Positions 53,150 through 64,000 of a DNA stretch of 64,000 bases are shown here, piece by piece (within the stretch, counting starts at the first letter, position 1; the number at the start of each line of letters is the position of its first letter). The notes under the pieces are model-generated. The model had not been told where the DNA came from and did no database searches. It worked only from the letters and a program-made list of their open reading frames with translations. The translations under genes and the position numbers were made by a program. The stretch comes from Cenococcum geophilum 1.58 (taxonomy: Eukaryota; Ascomycota; Dothideomycetes; Gloniales; Gloniaceae): positions 1,054,001 to 1,118,000 of the forward strand of contig KV748193.1 of the NCBI GenBank assembly GCA_001692895.1, read 5' to 3'.

Positions 53150-55400
53150 TACTTTTTTTACTAATTCTATAAGGTCTATATAAAGATTCATTAGTATCTT
53201 TATTCTTTCTTTAGCTATGCTACTTATTTTCTTTACTTATTATAGTAATAACAATATTCTTAACTTATATCTATAATTTGCCTTAAATAGTAATATACCT
53301 ATTTCTTCTTATAGCATTATATTGTATGCAAACTATATAATTAGTAATAGCAATACCTAATTATTCTATGCATAATTAATATAATATCTTAGATACTGTT
53401 TTAGCGTCTAATTTAATCTTTCCGTTTAACCGTCCGTTTACAGATAATATGCGGTAGAAGTTACTACTCTAACCCCCTATTCCGCTAAGAATACCTTTTA
53501 AAATACTGCTATAAATTTTAGATCTCTATTTAATATAATCTTACTTAGTGCTCTATATCTTGTAAACACTTCCTTAATATAGATTCTAGCGACATCTTCT
53601 ACTAAGATCTCTTCTGTGTATGCTATAAAGTAGCCCTATTTAGTTAACTTATCTACTATTACTAAGATTACGTCATGCTCTTGTCTAGTAATAGGATTTC
53701 TTAACTTTAGTAACTTAATAATAAAGTCCTATAAAATAACCTCCTATAGTCTTTCTAGTATTTTAATAGGTTATAGCCCTCTATATAGCTTATACCTTAT
53801 TAGTTTATTTCTTTAGCAATCTAGATATTCTTTTATCACTTTTCTAGCTATGCCTTAGATTCCGTTAATAATATATTCTTTTTAAAGTCTTAACACTAAG
53901 CCTATTGCTTCATTGTGTCCTTAAGTTATTCCCTTATAAAAATCTTCTATAAAATGCTCTGCGATGCTTCTTAAGATATACTTTACTTTTTAATTCTTGT
54001 ATATATCCAACTATAAATCTTTTAGCTATGCTTTTAGAATTCTTTATACCTAAAAGCTCTTTAGTATCTCGTAGACTCTTTCTGGTTTGTTATCCTCTTA
54101 AGTTACTACTAACTTAGGGTGATTATATTTAATTAATCTATCCTTATCTCTGCGTAGCATTGCTTTTAATAGTTTCTTATTATTCTATAGTTCAGCCTTT
54201 CTGCTAAGTACGTCTGCCCTTATATTCTTAGTTCCTTTAGTATACTAAATTTTAAAATGGTATTTTATAAGCATCTCTATCCATCTAACTTATTTATAAT
54301 TAAGTTCTTTTATTATTAGGAACCCCGTTAGGTTCTTATAATCTATCTTAATTATAAATAGTTTTTCTATATCTTATAAGAATGCTCTTTATTTCTTTAG
54401 TACTGCAACTATATTTAATAACTCCTTATTATAGACGTTATAGTTTAACTCTAGTAGTATTATTTTCTAACTATAGTATACTACTAGATACTATGCGTCC
54501 TTATGCTTTTATAGCAAATATACTCCTAGTATAAAGTTTAATACGTCCGTTTCTATAACTGTATCTAGTCTTAGTTAGTAGATTTTAAGGATTGGCTCCT
54601 AGGTAAATAACTCCTTAAGTTCCTTAAACAGCTTTTTTTACTTATCTCCCTATACCTATAGTTTCTCTTTCTTTATAAGCCTGGTAAATAGTTTAATATT
54701 CTTTAACTACTATGTTATAAACCTTCTATAGTAGTTGCAAACCCCTAAAAATAACCTTAACTATATTATATTCTCCAGTTCTTACTAACTTACTATAGCT
54801 TTAATCTTCTTTAGGTCTATACTAATATAACCAAATTTAATAATAAATCTAACAAAATTGGTCTTCCTAGTAAAGAACTTATATTTCTTAATTACTACTA
54901 GCATCTGTTTTTCTTATAGTCTTTTTAAAACCTATTTAATATATTCCCCGTATTCTTCCTTAATTATTAAGTAGATAATAATATTATTAAGGTATACTAT
55001 AATAAACTTATTAAGGTGTTCTCCTAATATACTATTAATTCGTTTCTAAAATATTACTAGTATATTTATTAACCCGAATTGTGTAACTAATAGTTTATAT
55101 AGCCCTTCTCTTAACCTAAAAGCTGCCTTCTATTTATCGCCTTCCTTAATTCTAATCTAATGGTACGCCCACCTTAGGTCTATCTTTGTAAAGATTTATA
55201 TATTACCTATCTAATTCTAGATTTCGCTAATTAAGGGTAAAGGATACCTATCCTTTTAAGTAATGCTATTTAACTATCTGTAGTTAATATATAGCCTAAG
55301 TTTTCCGTTCTTCTTTAGTACGAATAATACTAGATATCCCGCTAATAACTATAATAGTCTAATATATCCCTTTTATAAGTTTTCCTGGATAAACTCTTTA
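53150..55400 (-). pseudogene. pol region of G1 copy 2: reverse transcriptase, RNase H, integrase
   Basis: The domain order on the minus strand is reverse transcriptase (about 55400-54800), RNase H (about 54700-54250) and integrase (about 53950-53150). It aligns along its length with plus-strand copy 1 (7600-8777 and 11586-12818), which supports both annotations. A RIP-altered relic. Confidence 0.78.
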
Positions 55401-57499
55401 AGTGCTTTAGACTCCTCTTAAGTAAGCTTATAGGTTAGAAAGAACCTTAGACTTATTCCTAGTTTTAACTCTATCTTATAGTCCTATGCTATATAATCTG
55501 CCAGCTTTTTACTTTTTAGGCTCTATAGCTTTTTGCTATACTTATAGTATCTCTTTAGTATATAACTTAAGCCTCGCTTAGTCTCTTTATATATTACTCT
55601 AACTTAGTACTATACTAACTTAGTCTGTTATTATATTTTACGTTATTAAGTATCTCTAATATTAACCTAACTTGTAATCTAATTAATCTTTAGATTATAT
55701 TCCTATAACTAAGGTATTCCTAATACTGCCTTATCCCTAATAGTAGGATATTAAAAGACATCTTAACTTATCCTCCTTTAATAGTTATCTAAATAGGTCC
55801 TGTTTTAAGGTTAATAATGCTTCCTCTATAGGCTATTAGATCTCCTAAAATTATAACTAATAAGTAAGGTTGCTTCTTCTATCTATAAGGTAATCCTATT
55901 TTTTTTTACTACTACTAGTAAGATATGGTTCCGCGTTACTTTACTATCTATTAGTGCTTTAAACTACTAATCTTACTAATTAACTTATAAATTTAGGTAT
56001 TGCCCTTAAATTCCTTTAAGGGTTTAAGGGTTTACTATTAGCTCCCTCTAGTTTTATAGGCCTCTACTTTTCCTAACTATTAGCTGTTTAATTCTTATAT
56101 ACTTAGCTTACTCTTTAGCCAATATCTAGTTCGCTTTTTATCTTTAATATACTATAGACATATATTACTATTATCCGTCTAAGTATTCTTCCGTAAGAAA
56201 TCTTTTTAGTTAAAGTATTAAGTCTCCTAATTCTTAAACTTCTACTAGATACTAGCTGTGTATATACTTAGTATTTCTATACTATTGCTTATCTGGCGCC
56301 TAATATATCCTTATAGGGTATTTTTAATTCTTTTTTTTTGGATTCTTGTGCATTTTGTATATATTATCTATATATACAATCTATAATAACGTATAATGCG
56401 CTAGGTACTTTAGGTTAACTCTTAACTTATCTTTATCTTTAAGTTTAAACCTTTGCCGTGTTAATCTAAACATTATAACTTTATTCGCAGGTACTAAGAT
56501 ACGTCTTTTACTTCTTTAGTCCTCTAATTATTCCTTTAGATCTTTTAATATTATAATTAAAGCTCCCTTAATATAAGTTATAGCCTTTTCTATAATTAGG
56601 TGGTCCTAAATAACTTATTTATCTAACTATATATAGAAATCTTCCTACTTATTATTGTGTCGCTATCTATATCACTTTTAGTATAGCTGCTAGAGTATAT
56701 ACGGCTTGTCCATAAGGAAGTATCTTCTTATTACTATATTATAATAGCCCTTTATATATTATTCTTTAAACCTAATAGAGATTCCTAGATCCTCTTTATC
56801 TTCTAGTTTAGTTAGCCACTTAGCTCTTAGCGTGCCTGCCCTAGGCCTATTAGTAATTCTTTATACGGGTGCTCTGTCCCTTATATAACCTAGTGTACTA
56901 GATCTCTTATCTAATTTCTGTTCTTGCTATATAAGGATTTTCTATCTAAATTCCTCTATGTTTTCTTTTGGTTTTCGCCTTATAAGTAGATCCTTAAAGT
57001 CTTCTTACTTCTTAATTTTGGTTTGTTTAATGGTCCTTATTTATATCTAGAAATCTTAGTCCTATAGGATTCTTAATCCTAAGCTTGCTTCTGTCTTAAG
57101 CTTTACTCTAGCCTTAGTCTAACTAGGCTTTCCTAGTATTCTTATCTCGTCTTAAGAATCTTAAATCTTACTTATCTTATCCTAAGAATCTTATGCCTTT
57201 AGGAAACTTCGTCCTAAGCTTATTTATATATTACTAAACTAAGCTATTACTCTACTCCATTGGTTATTATCTATTATAGGTCCTTAAGCTTATCTTATCC
57301 CATCTTAGGAGTTTTAAGCATTTTGCATCTTTTCTTAAGAATCTTAAGCCTTTAGCCTTTTACCTTTATTAAGTGCCGAAGTAGTTTACTATCCTACTTC
57401 TCTTACGTCTTACGAAGTAATAGATATCGTATTTAGTGGGGTCTTAATCCCTACTAATATTCCCTATTCTGTAGTGGAATTATTCTCTACTTCTTTTAT

Positions 57500-58872
57500 A
57501 ATATCTCTAAGGTCTATATACTTTTAGTAAGCTACCTTTATTGCCTTATTGTTATAGAATGTTTCGCCTACATTAAATTTATCGTCTTTAATGCCCGATC
57601 TGCGAACTAGTTTATTAGTTCCCCTAAACTCTAATAATTTTAGCTCCTATAGCTAATAGCTTGCGCCATACTTAGCGTCCTTATAAATTTAGTATACGTT
57701 ATTATAACAAAACGTAAAACTATTAATTAAATATTCTTTTATTCCTCGCAGTATACTATTATCCCACTATATATATATATCTTCTACTAGTCTCATTCTC
57801 TTTACTATATAGTAACTCTAACTACTTCTATAGTCTTTAACGTAATAACCCTATTTTCTGCAATTTATATAAGCTCTTTCCTTAACCCATTTTTTTTGCT
57901 ATAGAGTCCGCCTAAACATCTTCTGCTACTAAGATCCCTAGTTTAGCCTTTGCTCCTTAGACCTTTAATTACTTAATTCTCATCCTCTGGGTTTCTATAG
58001 TCGTTTATTCTATTTTTAGTTCCTCTTAGTACTACTTAGGCCCATTAGCTCTGCGCTATACTATAGTTTCTAACTTTAATTATATCGTTGCGTGTTCTGC
58101 GCCTTATATAACTATAGAACTCTATTCTAACCCTTCTTAGTTTGCTCTCTTTAGTAGATCCTGTTATTAATTTTGATTACTTAATTAATTAAATCCCTAA
58201 GAGTATCTGCATCTTTTATTAGGATAATTACGTCCTAGACTTTTACCTTAAGTCCTTATTTATACTGTGCTATAAGCGCCTTATTATTCTATTTAACTTA
58301 TATTGCTAATATTTAAAACTGCATCGTGTACTTAATTGCTGAAGTTCTCTATACTAGGTTTTAAAGCTTTCTCTTTACCGTTATGGTCGCCTCTAGGTCT
58401 CTAAATATCTATATTAAGCGTTCTATAAACCCGCTCTAACTTAAGAATATATACTATACCTCCTAGTTAGTAGTCGTTATACTGTATTCCTATACCTCCG
58501 TAAGGTAAGGCTTAAACTACTTAAGTATTCTTCCCGTTAAGAATAATCCTGCGTAAAAGACTTAATTTATAGGCGTTCCTAGTTTAACTCCTTCCTGCGT
58601 AACCTTAAAGTGCATTTGCGTAAGGAATCCCTTAAGTTTTAACTTCTCCCCTAAGAATCGCTTAATTAAGGGTAACTTAACCTTAGCTGCTCCGATTCCA
58701 TTAATCCTTTCTTTAAATATCCTATTGCCATCTATTAATTAATTAACCATTTCTTATAGCTATCTAATAGTAACTAGTTACAAGTTAGTATCTACTATAC
58801 TAGTGTTATTACTTAATCCTAAGGTAGTTGCCGCTATAGACGCCGTCGTAGCTGCTACTTTTAGTGGCATGT
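57500..58872 (-). pseudogene. gag region of G1 copy 2
   Basis: It begins at an ATG equivalent to that of copy 1 at 3965 (MPLK start) just inside the 5' LTR and ends with a zinc knuckle region near 57840-57890. A relic. Confidence 0.65.
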
Positions 58873-58913
58873 TGTTTAACTTTGTTAGTATTATAACCTT
58901 AGTAGTGAATATA

Positions 58914-59333
58914 TAACGAAGCCTTATAGTAGGAACTACGGTAGACTTATTAATAGGCTAGGTATATAGGTAAATAAGAAGTTAATAACGTAATAATAAC
59001 TAGTGGAGTAGTTGCCTAATAGATTAACTCCAATTATATTCTAAGATTTACTATAAGAAAAGAAGAACTATCTAGGTAGGGACTATGGTCCTTTAAATAT
59101 ATAACTATACTCCTAAGAAATCCTCCTTATATGTAAGGTATGTCTTATATATAAGGTACGTAAGTTCCTTTCATCCCTCTCGTTTAATACGTAGTACGTT
59201 ATGTAACCTTAGCTACTATTCCTCGTTATATAGTTCTACCGGTTCTATCTTGGACCGTACCTATATTAACTAACTAGCTTCTTCTAACTCCTCTCCTAGT
59301 AGTTATAATATTGTACTTAAAGCGTCCGTAATA
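58914..59333 (-). repeat. G1 copy 2 LTR (5' in element orientation)
   Basis: 420 bp, pairing with 51547-51968. CTATA follows at 59334-59338. Confidence 0.92.
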
Positions 59334-59338
59334 CTATA

Positions 59339-59708
59339 AGGAATACTAGAAACAGGCTAATAAAGAGAAGTTAGCTTGGCCTTTAGAAAACCTAAAGCCC
59401 TAGTAGCGTATCTTTCTTAATTACAACTAGGGCCTAATATAGAGGAAGAGAAGAAATATATTATGGTATACGTTGTAATAAATACGCCCTAGGGCGAAGT
59501 CCGCCTATATACTTTATATAATAATAGGTACTAAATTAACCTTATTAATTAAGATATTGTCTATAGGTTTAGCCTACTTATATACTACGCGCTACGTTTA
59601 TATAAATCTATTATATGTTTCCTTAATAGTAACTAGATAATAATCTAGGATACTTATAATCTAATAGTTACTACTAGCGACTCCTAGGGTACCCCTTGCA
59701 CTATTAGC
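59339..59708 (+). pseudogene. Coding-like block of the older locus between two G1 copies
   Basis: About 370 bp lie between the target duplications of two independent G1 insertions. The plus strand is protein-like; near 59500-59560 it resembles the region around a retroelement aspartic-protease active site (L-Y-x-x-x-x-Y-Q-I-N-L-I). If correct, the older locus was itself a retroelement. The evidence is weak. Confidence 0.35.
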
Positions 59709-59713
59709 CCATA

Positions 59714-60134
59714 TATAACGAAGCCTTATAGTAGGGACTACGGTGGACTTGTTAATAGGCTAGGTGTATAGGTATTGCAAGTAAGTCAACAACATAATAA
59801 CAACTAGTGGAGTAGTTGCCTAACAGATTAACTCTAATTATATTCTGAGAATCACTATAAGGAAGGAACTATCTAGGTAGGGACTAAGGGTCCTTAAATA
59901 TATAACCGTACTCCTATAAAACCTTTCTTATACGTAATATACGTCTTATATATAAGGTACGTAAGTTCCCTTCGTTTCTTACGTTTTTCTTATAGCACCT
60001 TATATAACCTTAGTTACCATTCTTCATTATATAGTTCTATAGGTTCCATCCTAGACCATGCTTATATTAACCAACTAGCTTCTTCTAACTTCTCTTTAAG
60101 TAGTTATAATATTATACTTAAAGCGTCTATAACA
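59714..60134 (-). repeat. G1 copy 3 LTR (3' in element orientation)
   Basis: It begins TATAACGAAGCC and ends GTCTATAACA, 421 bp like the other G1 LTRs, with transition-type differences from them. Confidence 0.92.
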
Positions 60135-63100
60135 CTATCTCCCTTCTTTTTATCTTTATTTTTAAAGATACCTAATATCTCTAAGTTATTTACTAGAGGT
60201 GTAATATCTATCTAATTAATTTGGTTAATATTATTACTTATAATACCTAAAGCTTCTTCCTCTTTATACACACAACGTTATACTCGCACTATTACTATAA
60301 TATTATTACTTAGTGGAATAATACTATCTCCATATTCTTATTACTTAAAGGAGGGGTTAGTATATATCGCGCTAGCGAGTCCTTTATCTTAGCAACCCTT
60401 TTTTTATTTAAAGTGTACTAAAGCAAATGTTTAATTATCTTATAATATTCGTTCTACTTCTAACGCTAAGTATACGCGTCCTATAACTCTTAATAGTCTT
60501 TAAGTTCCCTAAGTAATTTGTTATAGGGTCTTATATTTAACTTACTGCTATAAAGCTTAATAGTAACCTAGTATAGGCCCTTACTAAGCTTAAGTATTTT
60601 TAGGATACGGAATAGAAGGCCTAGATACTTATATCGCGGCGTCTACCCATCTACTTTGTCTTAAGAAGGTACGTAAAAAGGTTTATTTTAAGGAGTAGAA
60701 ACTTATAGAATAAGGTCTACAGGAACTTGGTAATAAAAGAACGGATTCTCTTTAATTAGAGAAGGAAATAGCTCTAAGTAGTTCGGCAGTCGTTCTTCCT
60801 AGGTCCCCCTTAGGTAACTTATTCTTTAGCAATTCTTTCTTATTAATATTGCCTAACCTATTTTCTTCCAATACTCTTATACCTTTTCTATAGCATTCTT
60901 TAAATTCTCTAGTGGTTTTTAGGTAGTCTCATTGTAGCCTATTTACTTTACTTTATACTATATTTTATTATCTACGTTCTCGTAACTAACAATCTTTAAA
61001 ACTTACTATTTGTCTTCTTCTCGTCCTCTATACGTGTCTACTTTATAAATTAGTGGCTTAATATTCCTATATACTAGCTCTAGCATTATAATATACTATA
61101 TAGGGTAGATCTTTATTTTGGCTAGTAGGTTTAACTTAAACGTAACTAGTAAAATTCTCTATATAATTTTAAAAGGTCCTAGTCTAACATAGTTCAACTT
61201 TTTGCTTAGTCGTTAACTCTTAAAATTTTTGTGTAGTAGCTATACTTTATCTCCCTCCTTAAGATCTAGTCCCTTAGATCTCTTAGCATTATAGTACCTT
61301 TTTATTCTCTACTGTACTATTTTAGCCGTTTCTATAAGGTCTGTATAAAGATTTATTAAAGTCTCTATTCTTTACTTAGCTTTACTACTTATTTTCTTTG
61401 CTTAATATAGCGATAATAATATTCTTAATTCGTATCTATAATTCGCCTTAAATAGTAACGTACCTATTTCTTTTTATAGTATTGCATTATATACAAACTA
61501 TATAACTAGTAATAGCAATACCCAATTATTCTATACGTAATTAACATAGTGCCTTAGATATTGCTCTAGTGTTTAGTTTAATTTTTCCATTTAACTGTCT
61601 GTCTGTAGATAATATACGGTAAAAGTTGCTACTTAAACTCCTTATTCCGCCAAAAATACCTCCTAGAATGCTACTATAAATCTTAAATCTCTATCTAATA
61701 TAATTTTACTTAGTACTCTATATCTTACAAATACTTCCTTAATATAGATTCTAGCGACATCTTTTGCTAAGATTTCTTTTATATATACTATAAAGTATCC
61801 CCACTTTATAAGCTTATCTACTATTACTAAGATTACGTTATAATCTTATTCAGTAATAGGGTCTCTTAATTTTAGCAACTTAATAATAAAGTCCTATAAT
61901 ATAACCTTCCATAGTCTCTCTAGTATTTTAATAGGTTATAGCCCTCTATATGGCTTATGCCTTATTAGTTTATTTCTTTAGCAATTTGGACACTCTTTAG
62001 TGACCCTTCTAGCTATTCTTTAGATTCCGTTAATAATATACTCCTCTTAAAGTCTTAACACTAAGCCCATAGCTCTATTATGTCCTTAAGTTAGTCCCTT
62101 ATAGAAGTCCTCTATAAACTACTCTGCTATACTTTTTAGGATATACCTTACTTCTTAATTTTCGTACATATCCAACTATAGGTCTTCTAGTTATGCTTTT
62201 AGAATCCTTTATACCCAAAAGCTTTCTAGTGTCTTATAGATCCTTTTTAACTCATTCTCTTACATTGCTGCGATTTTTGGATAATTATACCTAATCAATC
62301 CGTCTATATCTCTTTGCAGTAAAGCCCCTAATGGCTTATTATTACTTTATAGTTTAGCCTTTTAACTTAACATATCGGCTTATATATTGTCTATACCCTT
62401 AGTATACTAAATTTTAAAATAGTATTCTATAAGTATCTCTGCCCATTTAACCTGTCTTTAGTTAAGTTCCTTTATTATTAAGAATCCTATTAGGTTCTTA
62501 TAATCCATTTTAACTATAAATGGTTTTTCTATGCCTTATAAGAATGCTCTTTATTTTTTTAGTACTGTAACTATACCTAATAACTCCTTGTTGTAGATGT
62601 TATAGTTTAACTCTAGTAGTGTTATCTTTTAACTATAGTATGCTACTAAATGCTATCCGTCTAGATGTTTTTATATAAAGTATGCTCCTAGTATAAAGTC
62701 TAATATATTTATTTCTATAACCGTCTTTAGTCCTAGTTAATAAATCTTAAGAACTGGCTCCTAGGTAAATAACTCTTTAACTTTTTTAAAGAGTTCTCGC
62801 TATTCCTCTCCCTATGCCTATAGTTCTTCTTTCTTCGTTAATTATATAAATGGTTTAATATTCTTTAACTATTGTGCTATAAACCTTCTGCAGTAATTAT
62901 AAAACCCTAGGAACGATCTTAACTATATAACGTTCTCTAGTTCCTACTAATTCACTATAGCCTTAATCTTCCTTAGATCTATGCTAAGTTGGCCTAGTTT
63001 AATAATAAATTTAACGAAATCGGTCTTCCTAGTAAAGAATTTGCATTTTTTAATTACTACTAGCATCTGTTCTTCCTATAGTCTCTTTAAGACCTATTTA

Positions 63101-64000
63101 ACGTGTTCTCTATATTCTTCCTTATTTATTAAGTAGATAATAATAATATTAAGGTATACTATAACAAATTTATCTAAATATTCTTCTAATACATTATTAA
63201 TACGCTTTTAGAACGTTGCTAGTGCGTTTATAAGCCTAAATTATATAACTAATAGTTTATACAGTCCTTTCTTTAACCTAAAGGCTGCCTTTTATTTATT
63301 GCCTTCCTTAATCCTAATCTAATGGTACGCCTATCTTAGATCTATCTTTATAAAGATTTATATATTACCTATCCTGTCTTAGATTTCGCTAATTAAAGAT
63401 AAAGGATACCTATCCTTTCTAGTAATGCTATTTAACTATCTATAGTTNATGCACAGCCTTAGTTTACTATTCTTTTTTAGTACGAATAGTACTAGATATC
63501 CCGCTAATAACTGCGATGGTCTAATATATCCCTTTTATAAGTTTTCTTAAATAAACTCTTTTAATGCTCTACCTTCTTCTTTGGTAAGCTTATAGATTAA
63601 AAAGAACCTTAGACTTGTTCCTGGTTTTAATTCTATCTTATAGTCCTATACTATATACTTTAACAGCTTTTTACTTTTAGGTAACTATAGTTCTTACCAT
63701 ACTTATAGTATCTTTTTGGTATATAGCTTAGCCCTTTTTCTATTTCTTTATAGGTTGCTCCTACTTAGTACTATACTAGCTTAGCTTATTATTATATCTT
63801 ACGGCGTTAAGTATTTTTAATATCGACCTAACCTATAACCTAATTAATCTTTAGATTATATTCCTGTAACTAAGGCATTCCTAGTATTGCCTTATTATTC
63901 CCTAATGGTAATATATCAAAAGATATCTTAACTAGTCTTCCCTTAATGGTTAACTAAATAGGTCCTATTTTGAGATTAATAATGCCTCCTCCGTAGGCTA
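59714..64000 (-). mobile_element. Ty3/gypsy chromovirus G1, copy 3, partial (broken fossil)
   Basis: It starts with a 421-bp G1 LTR (59714-60134), then a polypurine tract and, on the minus strand, the integrase and reverse transcriptase relics in the same order and sequence as copy 2 (reverse transcriptase near 63000-63600). The window ends inside pol, so gag and the 5' LTR are not seen. CCATA at 59709-59713 is the likely target half. Heavily RIP-altered. Confidence 0.9.

Larger units (their letters stand above)
51547..59333 (-). mobile_element. Ty3/gypsy chromovirus G1, copy 2, uninterrupted (broken fossil)
   Basis: LTRs of about 421 bp lie at 51547-51968 and 58914-59333, with CTATA outside (51542-51546 and 59334-59338). 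On the minus strand gag starts near 58872, with a zinc knuckle near 57840-57890. Reverse transcriptase follows near 54800-55400 (catalytic loop near 54980-55010), integrase near 53150-53950 and a chromodomain near 52690-52800, with a polypurine tract (AAGAAGGGAGAT) before the 3' LTR. It has no nested insertion, so it is a useful reference for copy 1. At 7.8 kb it is complete in length but carries dozens of breaks. Confidence 0.92.

Overview
The window looks like a transposon graveyard from a filamentous ascomycete (Pezizomycotina-type) genome. Most of it is very rich in TpA, with TAG/TAA codons scattered through otherwise recognisable transposon proteins. This is the signature expected of repeat-induced point mutation (RIP: C to T, mainly in CpA, on both strands). 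I found no intact host gene, tRNA or rRNA. Almost every long open frame is a shadow of a 12-bp or other codon-compatible minisatellite. Family names used here (G1, G2, G3, T, U1, U2) are labels of convenience.

Layout. (i) 1-2380 is the 3' part of a Ty3/gypsy element, family G2. (ii) 2948-28423 is a second, complete-length G2 on the minus strand with 308-bp LTRs and ATAAG target repeats. It was split by three insertions: a G1 gypsy chromovirus (3504-14747, ATTTA target repeats, itself hit by a short copia element at 8778-11580), a satellite-bearing TIR element T1 (15442-18451, TA target), and Crypton A (21083-24621). (iii) 29544-44907 holds two head-to-tail Cryptons, B and C, that share an ATACCTAT core. 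C was hit by the G3 chromovirus (34637-42966, CTCTG repeats), which carries a Tad-like LINE (35778-37908), and by a solo LTR (43490-43691). (iv) 45092-50617 is T2, a second copy of the satellite-bearing TIR element, hit by foldback element U2, which abuts a Tc1-type element, U1, with a DD34E-pattern transposase. (v) 51547-59333 is a second G1 copy and 59714-64000 a third, running out of the window.

The blocks between these insertions (2381-2947, 28424-29543, 44908-45091, 50618-51546, 59334-59713) are what remains of one older locus. Some are coding-like and perhaps belong to an older retroelement.

The genes do not form a pathway; the shared logic is insertion history. Insertion boundaries and target duplications are unusually well preserved, so relative order can be read directly. 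Copia, the LINE, U1 and Crypton A look less RIP-altered than the gypsy copies. The most unusual items are the T family (three different tandem-repeat blocks in fixed order between TIRs), the covarying hairpins of U2, the tandem Crypton pair with its common core, and a sequence module shared by a copia element and a gypsy LTR.
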